Positions 52,527 through 61,378 are shown, counted from the stretch's first letter. The stretch: DNA of 64,000 nt from Bacteroides sp. (GCA_022648295.1 JALCME010000004.1:1-64000); one strand, 5' to 3'. Notes: generated by a model not told the origin, from the letters alone. A program made the numbers and translations.

Positions 52527-53705
52527 ATGGTAAGCAAAAGCAAAAAGATGGCTCTGTGGGATGTAATAAAGCGGGAATGCCACCGCTTGATTTCCCGCCC
52601 GCTATATATATATTGTATGGTGCTGGGACCCTTGTTTTGCTATATCTTCTTTACGACAATTATGTCATCCGGAATACCTGTCAATATGCCGGTAGGTCTT
52701 GTTGACCAGGACTTAACATCAACTTCCAGACAAATCGCACGTAATCTTGATGCCTTCGAACAAACAGCCATAGTCGCTCATTATCCCACAGTCAATGATG
52801 CTAGTACGGCCATGCAACAAGGAAAGATATACGGCTTTTACTATATTCCGAAAGGCACTTCGGCAAAGGCACAGGCACAACGCCGTCCAACCCTTTCTTT
52901 TTATACCAATAACTCTTATCTCGTGGCCGGTTCATTACTTTTCAAAGATATGAAGATGATGAGTGAGTTGGCCTCCGGAGCTGCTGCCCGTCAGGTTCTT
53001 TATGCAAAAGGAGCGACGGAGAATCAAGCCATAGCTTATTTACAACCTGTTACAATTGATACGCGATTATTAAACAACCCATGGATAAACTACTCTATCT
53101 ATTTAAATAACACCTTTGTACCAGGAATACTCATGTTATTGATATTCATCGTTACAGTATATTCTATCGGAGTAGAAATAAAAGAAGGAACCGCCCGTGA
53201 ATGGTTAAAAATAGGAAATAGATCTATTTACCTATCTTTGGCAGGCAAGCTATTTCCGCAGACAATCATATTCTTCCTAATGGGTATATTGTATAACGTA
53301 TATTTATACGGATTCTTACATTTTCCATGCAATAGTGGAATTATACCAATGTTATTTGCAACATTCTGTTTTGTCTTAGCCTCTCAAAGTGTGGGTATTG
53401 TTATGATAAGCGCTCTGCCAAGCTTACGCCTGGGATTGAGCTTTGCTTCATTGTGGGGTGTACTGTCTTTCTCCATGTGCGGACTGTCTTTTCCCGCTAT
53501 AGCCATGCATCCCCTATTACAAGGACTAAGTGTGCTATTCCCGTTGCGACACTACTTTCTCATATACGCCAATCAGGCATTGAATGGTTATTCCATGTTT
53601 TATGCATGGTCCAACTACATGGCATTATTCATTTTTATGCTACTGCCCCTTTTACTCGCCAGCCGACTAAAGAAAGCACTGATTTATTATAAATACATCC
53701 CCTAA
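52527..53705 (+). CDS. ABC-2 type transporter permease (first of two)
   Basis: A 392-residue inner-membrane protein of the ABC2_membrane_3 (YbhS/YhhJ-like) class: a first helix (about 28-48, YIYCMVLGPLFCYIFFTTIM), a large extracytoplasmic domain (about 50-225, VNMPVGLVDQDLTSTSRQIA), and five C-terminal helices (about 228-385). It includes the motif EIKEGTAREWLKIGNRSI, followed by SLAGKLFPQ. With the second permease it should form the membrane part of an exporter. No ATP-binding subunit gene is in the operon. The stop overlaps the first base of the second permease gene. The start may be this ATG or MALWDVIKRE seven codons on. Confidence 0.92.
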   Translation: MVSKSKKMALWDVIKRECHRLISRPLYIYCMVLGPLFCYIFFTTIMSSGIPVNMPVGLVDQDLTSTSRQIARNLDAFEQTAIVAHYPTVNDASTAMQQGKIYGFYYIPKGTSAKAQAQRRPTLSFYTNNSYLVAGSLLFKDMKMMSELASGAAARQVLYAKGATENQAIAYLQPVTIDTRLLNNPWINYSIYLNNTFVPGILMLLIFIVTVYSIGVEIKEGTAREWLKIGNRSIYLSLAGKLFPQTIIFFLMGILYNVYLYGFLHFPCNSGIIPMLFATFCFVLASQSVGIVMISALPSLRLGLSFASLWGVLSFSMCGLSFPAIAMHPLLQGLSVLFPLRHYFLIYANQALNGYSMFYAWSNYMALFIFMLLPLLLASRLKKALIYYKYIP

Positions 53706-54946
53706 TGAAGCATTTGACATTCAAACAGAAAGTGATACAAGGCATATACGACTTGTTTTATATATGGAAGCAAGAGTTTCGTATGACTTTTCGGGATCAG
53801 GGTGTTCTCATCTTTTTTATCCTCGTTCCATTAGGCTATCCGTTAATATATTCTTTTATATATACCAATGAAACCATCCGTGATGTACCGGCTGTAGTTA
53901 TAGATCATTCCCACACTTCATTAAGTCGCAAATATCTGAGAATGGTTGATGCCACCCCCGAAGTAAAAATCGCATCCTATTGCACAGACATGGAAGCGGC
54001 AAAACTGAAAATGAAAAAACGGGAAGCATATGGCATTATATATATTCCGAATGACTTCGATGACAATATCGCAAAAGGGCAACAATCACATATAAACTTG
54101 TTTTGTGATATGAGCAGTCTGCTCTATTACAGATCCTTAATGACAGCCAACAGCAATGTATCCCTGGCGATGAATGCAGATATCAAAATACAACGTTCAG
54201 GCAATACGACAAATCGCCAAGATGAAATAACCACATACCCCATAGAATATAAAGATATAACGCTCTTTAATCCACAGAATGGCTTTGCCGCCTTCCTCAT
54301 TCCGGCTGTCTTGATGTTAATCATACAGCAGACTTTACTCCTCGGAGTGGGGCTATCAGCAGGAACGTCAAGAGAAAAAAACAGATTCAAGGATTTAGTG
54401 CCAATAAACCGCCATTACAATGGAACATTACGCATTGTTATGGGGAAAGGACTAAGTTATTTCATGATTTATTCATTGGCAGCTGTTTATATTCTCGGAC
54501 TAGTTCCTCACATCTTCAAATTCTTGCAGGTTGGCAATCCGGGAACATTGAGTCTCTTCATATTACCCTATTTGGCTGCATGTATCTTTTTTGCAATGAC
54601 TATGTCTATTTTTGTCCGTAACAGAGAAAACAGCATGCCACTCTTTATCTTTACTTCCGTTCCACTACTTTTTCTATCAGGAGTATCCTGGCCAAGTAGT
54701 GCAATACCCGAATTTTGGCAGTACTTTTCCTGCCTTTTTCCATCCACATTCGGCATCAATGGCTATATCCGTATTAACAGTATGGGTGCTTCACTCAGAG
54801 ACGTAGCATTTGAGTACCATGCATTATGGCTCCAGGCTGCATGTTATTTCATCACCACCTGTCTGGTCTATCGGTGGCAAATTATCCAAAACCGGAAACA
54901 CATTATCGCAAAATACAAAGAATATAAAGCAAAAACAGTCTTTTAA
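53705..54946 (+). CDS. ABC-2 type transporter permease (second of two)
   Basis: A 413-residue paralogue of the preceding permease with the same plan: first helix (about 30-52, GVLIFFILVPLGYPLIYSFI), a periplasmic domain containing DVPAVVIDHSHTSLSRKYLR and YGIIYIPNDFDDNIAKG, then five helices (about 200-390; LIQQTLLLGVGLSAGTSREKN, SVPLLFLSGVSWPSSAIPEF). The pair resembles YbhS/YbhR, which normally work with the ATPase YbhF; that subunit is missing here. The substrate is unknown, probably a drug, lipid or small metabolite. Last gene of the operon; the 159 bases after it hold the promoter and operator region of the blaI-like gene. Confidence 0.92.
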   Translation: MKHLTFKQKVIQGIYDLFYIWKQEFRMTFRDQGVLIFFILVPLGYPLIYSFIYTNETIRDVPAVVIDHSHTSLSRKYLRMVDATPEVKIASYCTDMEAAKLKMKKREAYGIIYIPNDFDDNIAKGQQSHINLFCDMSSLLYYRSLMTANSNVSLAMNADIKIQRSGNTTNRQDEITTYPIEYKDITLFNPQNGFAAFLIPAVLMLIIQQTLLLGVGLSAGTSREKNRFKDLVPINRHYNGTLRIVMGKGLSYFMIYSLAAVYILGLVPHIFKFLQVGNPGTLSLFILPYLAACIFFAMTMSIFVRNRENSMPLFIFTSVPLLFLSGVSWPSSAIPEFWQYFSCLFPSTFGINGYIRINSMGASLRDVAFEYHALWLQAACYFITTCLVYRWQIIQNRKHIIAKYKEYKAKTVF

Positions 54947-55055
54947 ATCATAGCAAACACCATATCTTCAAGCTTCTAAAACCCTTTCTAAAAAACAGTA
55001 TCCATATCTATATATTCAACATTTAGATTATTTAACCATCTAGTAATTGCAATAT

Positions 55056-55070
55056 TACGATATTTTCGTA
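55056..55070 (+). promoter_or_regulatory. Candidate BlaI operator (dyad TACGA-N5-TCGTA)
   Basis: A perfect 5-bp dyad with a 5-bp centre lies 36 bp before the blaI-like ATG, and an overlapping dyad CGATA-N14-TATCG is at 55058-55081. TAATACTTTTAT (55091-55102) may hold the -7 box. BlaI/MecI repressors bind TAC...GTA-type dyads over their own promoters, so autoregulation is likely. Confidence 0.45.
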
Positions 55071-55105
55071 GATTTGTATCGAGTTCATTTTAATACTTTT
55101 ATTCC

Positions 55106-55468
55106 ATGGAAAAGTTAACGATACAAGAAGAAGAAGCAATGATCTACATTTGGAATCTGGGCACCTGTTACATTAAGGATATTGTAGCCAAATATCCCAA
55201 GCCAGCTCCTCCCTACACCACTGTAGCATCTATCGTAAAAAACCTGATGCATAAAAAATATGTAAAGGCAACCCAAATAGGAAATACCTATCAATATACA
55301 CCTATTATCCCGGAAGGCGAATACAAACGTTCTTTCATGAGCGGATTTGTACACAATTACTTCGAAAACTCTTACAAAGAAATGGTTTCTTTCTTTGCTA
55401 AAGAGCAAAAACTCTCTGCAAATGATCTGAAAGAGATTATTAATATGATAGAAAAAGGTAAAGACTAA
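55106..55468 (+). CDS. BlaI/MecI/CopY-family transcriptional repressor
   Basis: A 120-residue winged-helix repressor: MEKLTIQEEEAMIYIWNLGT at the start, then the recognition helix region PAPPYTTVASIVKNLMHKKY and VKATQIGNTYQYTPII (wing), followed by a helical dimerisation tail (SFMSGFVHNYFENS ... DLKEIINMIEKG). Such repressors are inactivated by proteolysis set off by the BlaR1-type membrane protease, here encoded 10 bp downstream. It should repress its own operon; other targets are unknown and no beta-lactamase gene is in the window. A dyad at 55056-55070 is a candidate operator. Confidence 0.94.
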   Translation: MEKLTIQEEEAMIYIWNLGTCYIKDIVAKYPKPAPPYTTVASIVKNLMHKKYVKATQIGNTYQYTPIIPEGEYKRSFMSGFVHNYFENSYKEMVSFFAKEQKLSANDLKEIINMIEKGKD

Positions 55469-55478
55469 AAAAGAAAAT

Positions 55479-57485
55479 ATGATGTTGGTCTACTTCTTTA
55501 AAATAAATATAGCTATTGCGTTGTTTTACGCTTTCTACCGGCTATTCTTTTATAAAGATACATTCTTCGCCTGGCGTAGAGCGGCATTGCTCAGTTTCTT
55601 TTTCTTATCAGCCATATGTCCGCTACTCAACATTCAGACATGGGTTACCCAACAAGAACCTATGGCGGAAATGGCCAACTTGTACGCCAATATTATGTTA
55701 CCCGAGTTACAAGTAACTCCCACTTTGGACTGGAAAAGTCTGCTACTGGAGTACGCAAGCATCCTTTATTGGGGCACAGTGATTCTTTTGTCTATCCGGT
55801 TTCTCATACAATTAATCACAATCATCCGCATATCCTTACGTGCTACAAAGAAGAAAATTAACGGAAGAACGGTTTACTTACTTTCCCATCCCGGAAGCCC
55901 TTTTTCTTTCTTCCACTGGATATTTATCAATCCGGAAGTTCACTCTGAAAGCGAATTCAACGAAATACTAACGCACGAACTAACACATGCCAGGCAATGG
56001 CACTCCATAGATGTCATCATTAGCGAGGTGGCCTGCATACTCTGTTGGTTCAACCCTTTCATCTGGCTTATAAGACGCGAGATACGTACCAACCTCGAAT
56101 ACATGGCGGACAATCATGTATTGGAAACAGGGTACGACTCCAAAGCATACCAGTACCATTTACTCGGACTGGCTCATCACAAGGCTGCAGCAACAATCTA
56201 TAATAGTTTTAATGTTTTACCATTAAAAAAACGAATCAAGATGATGAATACCAAAAGAACAAAGAAAATCGGAAGGACAAAATACCTCATGTTTCTTCCC
56301 CTGGCAGCCCTGCTCATGCTCATCAGTAATATAGAAGCCATAGCTCACACAACAAAGCAGGTGGCAAAAGATGTCATAGAGAGTATAGAACAAAGCTCAA
56401 GCAACGAAAGTCCAACCGTTACAGCGATCCAGAAAGATGGAGGGATTGTAGCAGACACACAATCCGACCAACAGCAAAAGCTGGTCACCTATAAAGGCAG
56501 CGTAACGGATAAAGACGGGACACCTTTAGCCGGAGTTGAGTTTAGCACAGAGAAAGGCTGGAAATTTTCGGGGACACTCCCTACAAGTGATAAAGAAGGT
56601 CATTTTCAATTTGAAGCTCCTGCTACCAGCCAGTTTATAGCCGTATATAAGAAAGGAGACAAATTTACCAGCGCGGTTTTCGACGGTAAAAGTGTACAAA
56701 GAAATGCACTTCACCTCGTCATAGACGGTAAAGTCTGGCTTAATATGCCGAGTAAGAATCCAAAAGATCAACCCTTCAGGGTTGTAGATCAAATGCCCGA
56801 ATTCCCGGGAGGCATGAATGCATTGCTGAAGTATTTATCAGCAAACATTAAATATCCGGACGCCGCATTGAAAGCAGGCATACAGGGACGGGTAGTTGCC
56901 CAATATATCGTCAATCGAGATGGCAGTATCTCGGACATAAAGATACTCCGGGGAGTCAATCCTGACATAGATAAAGAGGCAATACGTGTAATTAACAGTA
57001 TGCCTAAATGGAAACCCGGGATGCAGAAAGGCAAAGTGGAGCGTGTCACCTATACGATTCCTATCGTGTTTAGCCTGAACAATGCAAAGACAAATGCTAA
57101 ATACGAATCAGTTCCCGGCAAAGCCGAAACAACTCTTATAGCAGATGCTCCCCAAGAGCAAAATGGTTCCACCGTTTTTGAAGTAGTAGAAGATATGCCT
57201 CAATTTCCCGGGGGTAAGGAAGGGCTCATGCAATATCTCGCTCAAAACATAAAATATCCGGAGAGTGCACAGAAAAGCGGAGCACAAGGAAGGGTTATCG
57301 TCCAAATGATCATTGACCAAAAAGGTAACGTCACTTCCCCTAGAGTTCTTCAAGGTGTAAATCCGGCAATTGATGCCGAGGCCATCCGCATAGTGGACAC
57401 CATGCCCAAATGGAAACCGGGAAAGCAACGGGGAAAAGCGGTCCGTGTAAAATACACTTTACCCATCGTTTTCAAACTACAATAA
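55479..57485 (+). CDS. BlaR1-like M56 peptidase with two TonB C-terminal domains
   Basis: A 668-residue protein. Residues 1-270 are an M56 membrane metallopeptidase: helices at about 4-22, 34-52, 90-118 and 268-290, and the cytoplasmic zinc motif HELTH at 166-170 (EILTHELTHARQWHSIDVI), with the third ligand likely in NLEYMADNHVLE. A periplasmic carboxypeptidase-regulatory-like domain follows (about 330-420, GSVTDKDGTPLAGVEF). Then come two TonB C-terminal domains, about 425-525 (MPEFPGGMNALLKYLSANIK) and 560-668 (MPQFPGGKEGLMQYLAQNIK), with the paired PxWKPG motifs. No penicillin-binding sensor domain is present, so the signal is not a beta-lactam by the usual mechanism. It is co-transcribed with the BlaI-like repressor gene. 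Confidence 0.92.
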   Translation: MMLVYFFKINIAIALFYAFYRLFFYKDTFFAWRRAALLSFFFLSAICPLLNIQTWVTQQEPMAEMANLYANIMLPELQVTPTLDWKSLLLEYASILYWGTVILLSIRFLIQLITIIRISLRATKKKINGRTVYLLSHPGSPFSFFHWIFINPEVHSESEFNEILTHELTHARQWHSIDVIISEVACILCWFNPFIWLIRREIRTNLEYMADNHVLETGYDSKAYQYHLLGLAHHKAAATIYNSFNVLPLKKRIKMMNTKRTKKIGRTKYLMFLPLAALLMLISNIEAIAHTTKQVAKDVIESIEQSSSNESPTVTAIQKDGGIVADTQSDQQQKLVTYKGSVTDKDGTPLAGVEFSTEKGWKFSGTLPTSDKEGHFQFEAPATSQFIAVYKKGDKFTSAVFDGKSVQRNALHLVIDGKVWLNMPSKNPKDQPFRVVDQMPEFPGGMNALLKYLSANIKYPDAALKAGIQGRVVAQYIVNRDGSISDIKILRGVNPDIDKEAIRVINSMPKWKPGMQKGKVERVTYTIPIVFSLNNAKTNAKYESVPGKAETTLIADAPQEQNGSTVFEVVEDMPQFPGGKEGLMQYLAQNIKYPESAQKSGAQGRVIVQMIIDQKGNVTSPRVLQGVNPAIDAEAIRIVDTMPKWKPGKQRGKAVRVKYTLPIVFKLQ

Positions 57486-57527
57486 ACGAATCTCTAATAC
57501 TAATTCTCTCTAACAAACAATTATTTA

Positions 57528-57574
57528 TGCATCCTGTCAATGATCACCGCTTAAGGTTCCAGAGACAGGATGCA
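57528..57574 (+). terminator. Hairpin after the blaR1-like gene
   Basis: TGCATCCTGTC (57528-57538) and GACAGGATGCA (57564-57574) are perfectly complementary over 11 bp with a 25-base loop. Only a weak T-rich stretch (ATAATTTATTT) follows. It is the likely end of the blaI-blaR1 transcript. Confidence 0.55.
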
Positions 57575-57598
57575 GATAATTTATTTCCCCAATAAGTT

Positions 57599-57685
57599 AT
57601 GAAAAGAATCATCTACCTCCTCCTTTTCTCTACCTCTTTCAATTGCATAAATGCTCAAGTGAACAAGAAAAGCAACAGACCATGA
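57599..57685 (+). pseudogene. Short ORF with signal peptide, probable gene remnant
   Basis: A 28-residue open frame beginning MKRIIYLLLFSTSFNCINAQ, a textbook Bacteroidetes signal peptide, which ends eight residues later after VNKKSNRP. Nothing coding follows in any frame. It is most likely the 5' stub of a deleted exported-protein gene; a tiny secreted peptide is less likely. Confidence 0.4.
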
Positions 57686-57741
57686 AATATTAGAAACAAT
57701 AAAGTCCTTACTATAAGAATAAGACACAAGCAAAAACAAGA

Positions 57742-57831
57742 AAGAGGTAATATCTTGATTGGGATATACGCTATTTCCAAGTACTTAAAACAAGAAACTT
57801 GAGCCACAATCCAATCAAGATATTACCTCTT
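57742..57831. repeat. 21-bp perfect inverted repeat between convergent genes
   Basis: Arms 57742-57762 and 57811-57831 (AAGAGGTAATATCTTGATTG plus one more base, and its complement) match over all 21 positions around a 48-base loop. It lies between the plus-strand blaI-blaR1 operon and minus-strand mrp, 20 bp from the mrp stop. It may be a bidirectional terminator or the ends of a small 90-bp mobile element; A- and T-rich sequence lies on both outer sides. Confidence 0.7.
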
Positions 57832-57850
57832 ATTAATTTATGATAAAATA

Positions 57851-58957
57851 CTATTTGTGCATTTCAACAATATGAGTCGGAGCCTGTTCTACATTACGAC
57901 GGTCAACCTGACGGACAACACTCGCAGCGAGTTGTAAGAAAGCACGCCCGGTAACTGAATCCTCATTCAGAGCAACAGGCGTTCCCTTATCACCGCTCTC
58001 ACAAATGCTTTGTACGATAGGAATCTGCCCCAACAACGGAACATTCATCTCTTCGGCCAACTGCTTAGCTCCTTCTTTTCCGAAAATATAATATTTATTT
58101 TCAGGTAATTCGGCAGGAGTGAACCACGCCATATTCTCCACCAAACCTAAAATAGGAACATTTACCTTATCATTCGTAAACATATTAATGCCTTTACGGG
58201 CATCAGCCAAAGCAACAGCCTGTGGGGTGCTCACCACAATAGCACCTGTCATAGCCAACGTCTGCACCACAGTCAAATGGATGTCACTTGTTCCCGGAGG
58301 CAAATCAATCAGAAAGTAGTCCAATTCACCCCATTCCGCATCACCTATCAATTGCTTCAATGCATTGCTCGCCATTCCGCCACGCCACAAAGTTGCCTGA
58401 TCGGGATCAACAAAGAACCCGATAGAAAGCAATTTAATGCCATACTTCTCAATGGGAACAATCAGATCACGACCACCAATATTCTCAGCATGAGGACGGG
58501 CATCTTCCACTTGAAACATTTTAGGCATGGACGGACCGAAAATGTCCGCATCGAGTAAACCGACCTTATAACCTAACTTTGCCAAAGCAACAGCCAGATT
58601 GGCAGAGACAGTCGATTTACCAACTCCTCCCTTGCCGGAAGATATACCTACAATGTTCTTTACCTGAGGTAACAACTTCCCAACTTCGGGGCGGGCTGTC
58701 TGTTTCGTTTTCACACTGATATTTCCCTCTATCTCCACCTCCTTGCTAACGTGAGTAAGGATAGCCGTTTCGGCCGCTTTTATCACCGACTTCATAAAAG
58801 GGTCGGTCGGTTTATCAAAAAGAAGAGAGAAAGAGACCTTCATACCGTCAATACGGATGTTATCTTCAACCATCTCCGCCTCAACAAGGTTCTTTCCGGT
58901 ACCCGGATAACGCACTGTAGCCAGTGCATCTAAAATAAGTTTAGGATATAATGTCAT
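57851..58957 (-). CDS. Mrp/NBP35-family ATP-binding protein (Fe-S carrier)
   Basis: A 368-residue P-loop ATPase of the Mrp/ApbC family, which delivers iron-sulfur clusters to target proteins in the cytoplasm. N-terminal MIP18-like (DUF59) domain (about 1-90, LYPKLILDALATVRYPGTG); then VGISSGKGGVGKSTVSANLA (deviant Walker A), KVGLLDADIFGPSMPKMF, YFLIDLPPGTSDIHLTVVQT and VVSTPQAVALADARKGINMF. The CxxC that holds the bridging cluster in many Mrp proteins is not visible at the usual place: the sequence runs LGLVENMAWFTPAELPENKY. I start at MTLYPKLIL; the longer in-frame start would overlap trmB. It is one base downstream of trmB. Confidence 0.93.
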   Translation of the reverse strand: MTLYPKLILDALATVRYPGTGKNLVEAEMVEDNIRIDGMKVSFSLLFDKPTDPFMKSVIKAAETAILTHVSKEVEIEGNISVKTKQTARPEVGKLLPQVKNIVGISSGKGGVGKSTVSANLAVALAKLGYKVGLLDADIFGPSMPKMFQVEDARPHAENIGGRDLIVPIEKYGIKLLSIGFFVDPDQATLWRGGMASNALKQLIGDAEWGELDYFLIDLPPGTSDIHLTVVQTLAMTGAIVVSTPQAVALADARKGINMFTNDKVNVPILGLVENMAWFTPAELPENKYYIFGKEGAKQLAEEMNVPLLGQIPIVQSICESGDKGTPVALNEDSVTGRAFLQLAASVVRQVDRRNVEQAPTHIVEMHK

Positions 58958-58958
58958 A

Positions 58959-59717
58959 TTATTTACTTGTTTGCAGCCCACTCCGCTTGCTACGGTTATA
59001 GCTGCGATATTCGTCCAATTCAATTTCCACGTCAGGTTCACAAAGTTCGCCTTCCTTAGATAAAATGAATTTGATATACTTAATGTTCAGTCCACGATTC
59101 AACCATTGCTGCTCATAACAGGTTTTAATATTAAGAATTTCATCAGCTAGTCCCGAATGGTAAAGATCTTCCGTCATCACCTCAACAGGCAAATGATTTC
59201 TTTCAATCATATAGCGGGTATACGTGAACATAAAATTGCTATCTGTCTTCAAATGGACAATTCCGTCTGCTTTCAAGAATTTCCGGTAACGCTCCATGAA
59301 GCAAGTTGAAGTTAACCGTTTAGTCAACTTCTTCATTTGCGGGTCAGGAAAAGTCAACCACATTTCACTAACCTCATTTTCAGCGAAGAAGCGGTCTATG
59401 ATTTCAATGTTCGTACGCAAAAAAGCAACATTCTTTATACCTGCCTGCAATGACTCGGTTGCTCCTGTCCACATACGTGCTCCCTTGATATCCACTCCAA
59501 TGAAATTCTTGTCGGGAAACATCCGGGCCATGCCAACGGTATATTCACCACGTCCACAACCCAATTCCAGCACAATAGGATGATCATTCCCAAAGAACGT
59601 TTCATCCCACTTCCCGCTTATTTCAGCAGGCTGATTATCCGTTACGGAATAAGGATATTCAAATACATGCGGAAAATTTGCCATATCAGCAAACTTTGCT
59701 AATTTTCCTCTACTCAT
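58959..59717 (-). CDS. trmB: tRNA (guanosine(46)-N7)-methyltransferase
   Basis: Makes m7G46 in the variable loop of tRNAs with SAM. A 252-residue Rossmann-fold methyltransferase: [20 protein letters not shown] (SAM motif I), [53 protein letters not shown] (the family PDPxxKxxxxxxR signature) and [15 protein letters not shown]. It is somewhat longer than E. coli TrmB (239) at the C-terminus, normal for Bacteroidetes. Its start codon overlaps the stop of the DUF975 gene (TCAT on the plus strand), indicating translational coupling in the ilvE-DUF975-trmB-mrp run. Confidence 0.96.
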   Translation of the reverse strand: MSRGKLAKFADMANFPHVFEYPYSVTDNQPAEISGKWDETFFGNDHPIVLELGCGRGEYTVGMARMFPDKNFIGVDIKGARMWTGATESLQAGIKNVAFLRTNIEIIDRFFAENEVSEMWLTFPDPQMKKLTKRLTSTCFMERYRKFLKADGIVHLKTDSNFMFTYTRYMIERNHLPVEVMTEDLYHSGLADEILNIKTCYEQQWLNRGLNIKYIKFILSKEGELCEPDVEIELDEYRSYNRSKRSGLQTSK

Positions 59718-60340
59718 TCAGTTGCTTCTTCATCAACATTTAAAACCTCTTGAGCCTGTATTTCTTTCAATTCCTCATAAAAAGCAGCATGGGCAGTACT
59801 AATATACGGAGACAAGAACAAAAAGCCAAGGCCCAATGTCAGAATACACAAAATAGCCCAGCCTATGAAACTTAAATCCAACAAGAATAATTTCATCTTA
59901 TAACCGCTCATCATCTTCATACTCTTCTCTATCGCGGCATTGTACTTTAATTCCGGTTCATCCTTTAGAATGAAAAGAGTCATTGAGTAAGAATAGCCTT
60001 TTATAATCCCTGGAACTATGAGCAGCAAAAGCCAAAGAAATTTATATAAACCTGCAAGAAGCATCGTTCCCAAAATACGTCCATAATCAATAAAACCATC
60101 AAACAGAGTTTGAAATCGAACTTCCTTCTCGCGCAACAAATCTAAAAAAACAATTGCATAGCCATAATAAACAGGAAGCAATAATAATAATAAAATGATT
60201 CTCAAAGGAGCAAAGAGATTTCCACTAAGATTAGCACCTTCCATTAATAAAAAAAGAACAAGTGAAGTAACTGCGGCAATGCCCCATTGCCCTATTAATG
60301 CATCAGAAGCTTCCCGACGCAGATCTGAATTAAGTTTCAT
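59714..60340 (-). CDS. DUF975 family integral membrane protein
   Basis: A 208-residue inner-membrane protein of the DUF975 family, function unknown. It starts [20 protein letters not shown], typical for the family. Helices follow at about 17-35, 45-65, 85-120 and 150-185, with the family pattern [37 protein letters not shown] and [18 protein letters not shown], a conserved cytoplasmic segment with alternating charges. Six more residues (MLNQNR) are possible upstream but fall almost on the ilvE stop. Coupled to trmB by a 4-bp overlap. Confidence 0.88.
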   Translation of the reverse strand: MKLNSDLRREASDALIGQWGIAAVTSLVLFLLMEGANLSGNLFAPLRIILLLLLLPVYYGYAIVFLDLLREKEVRFQTLFDGFIDYGRILGTMLLAGLYKFLWLLLLIVPGIIKGYSYSMTLFILKDEPELKYNAAIEKSMKMMSGYKMKLFLLDLSFIGWAILCILTLGLGFLFLSPYISTAHAAFYEELKEIQAQEVLNVDEEATE

Positions 60341-60358
60341 ACGATTTTGATTTAACAA

Positions 60359-61378
60359 TTACTCTACAATGGTCACCCAGCCATGTGTATCCGGCTCGTC
60401 ACCATATTGAATTCCACGCAGTTTATTATACAGTTTTGTACAAACCGGTCCCGGTTTACCATCCTTGGCAATCACATACGATTTGCCACTTTCCACATCG
60501 TCAATGCGTTCAATCGGGCTGATTACCGCTGCTGTACCGCAAGCTCCCGCTTCTTCGAACAAGTTCAGTTCTTCTTCCGGAACCGGACGGCGTTCTACTT
60601 TCAGTCCCATGTCTTCGGCCAACTGCATCAGACTCTTATTCGTGATGGAAGGCAAAATTGAAGTGGACTTCGGTGTGATATAGGTGTTGTTACGGATACC
60701 AAAGAAGTTGGCGGCACCGCACTCATCAATGTACTTTTTCTCTTTTGCATCCAGATAGAATTCACTGGAATAACCTAAATCGTGCGCTTTTTTATTAGCA
60801 CGCAAACTGGCTGCATAGTTACCACCTACTTTATAAATACCCGTACCTAATGGTGCTGCACGATCAAATTCGCGAATAATTACGTACGGATTAGTTGCAA
60901 ACCCACCTCTAAAGTAAGGGCCTACCGGAGTAACAAAAATCACGAATAAATATTCTGTAGCAGGATGAACGCCTACCTGCGCACTGGTTCCAATAAGCAA
61001 GGGACGAATATAAAGAGATGCCCCGCTCTCATAAGGAGGAATAAAACGTTCATTCAACTTCACTGCTTTCAATACAGCTTCCCTGAAACGTTCGGTAGAC
61101 AATTCAGGCATCAAAATGCCCCGGCAAGTAGACTGCAGACGGGCAGCATTCTCTTCCAAACGGAAAATACGAACCTTACCGTCTTTTCCACGAAATGCCT
61201 TCAGCCCTTCAAAAGCTTCCTGTCCGTAATGCAGACAAGTGGCAGCCATGTGCATTGGTATAGTTTCTTCACTACAAACTTCAAGTTCGCCCCACTGTTC
61301 GTTGCGATAGTAAATTCTTACATTATAATCTGTCTTTATATAGCCAAATGACAGATTAGCCCAATCTATTTCTTTCAT
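60359..61378 (-). CDS. ilvE: Branched-chain amino acid aminotransferase
   Basis: Fold-type IV PLP aminotransferase for the last step of Val, Leu and Ile synthesis and the first step of their breakdown; cytoplasmic, 339 residues. Motifs: LHYGQEAFEGLKAFRGKDG, LYIRPLLIGTSAQVGV, GIYKVGGNYAASLRANKKAH with the Schiff-base Lys, SSEFYLDAKEKKYIDECGAA, FFGIRNNTYITPKSTSILPS, and GACGTAAVISPIERI. The length and the insertions fit the class II (ilvE/BCAT2-like) BCAT group common in Bacteroides. CAAAATTA at 61440-61447 (leftward TAATTTTG) could be its -7 box, with a 60-base leader overlapping the end of the xseB region. Confidence 0.96.
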   Translation of the reverse strand: MKEIDWANLSFGYIKTDYNVRIYYRNEQWGELEVCSEETIPMHMAATCLHYGQEAFEGLKAFRGKDGKVRIFRLEENAARLQSTCRGILMPELSTERFREAVLKAVKLNERFIPPYESGASLYIRPLLIGTSAQVGVHPATEYLFVIFVTPVGPYFRGGFATNPYVIIREFDRAAPLGTGIYKVGGNYAASLRANKKAHDLGYSSEFYLDAKEKKYIDECGAANFFGIRNNTYITPKSTSILPSITNKSLMQLAEDMGLKVERRPVPEEELNLFEEAGACGTAAVISPIERIDDVESGKSYVIAKDGKPGPVCTKLYNKLRGIQYGDEPDTHGWVTIVE

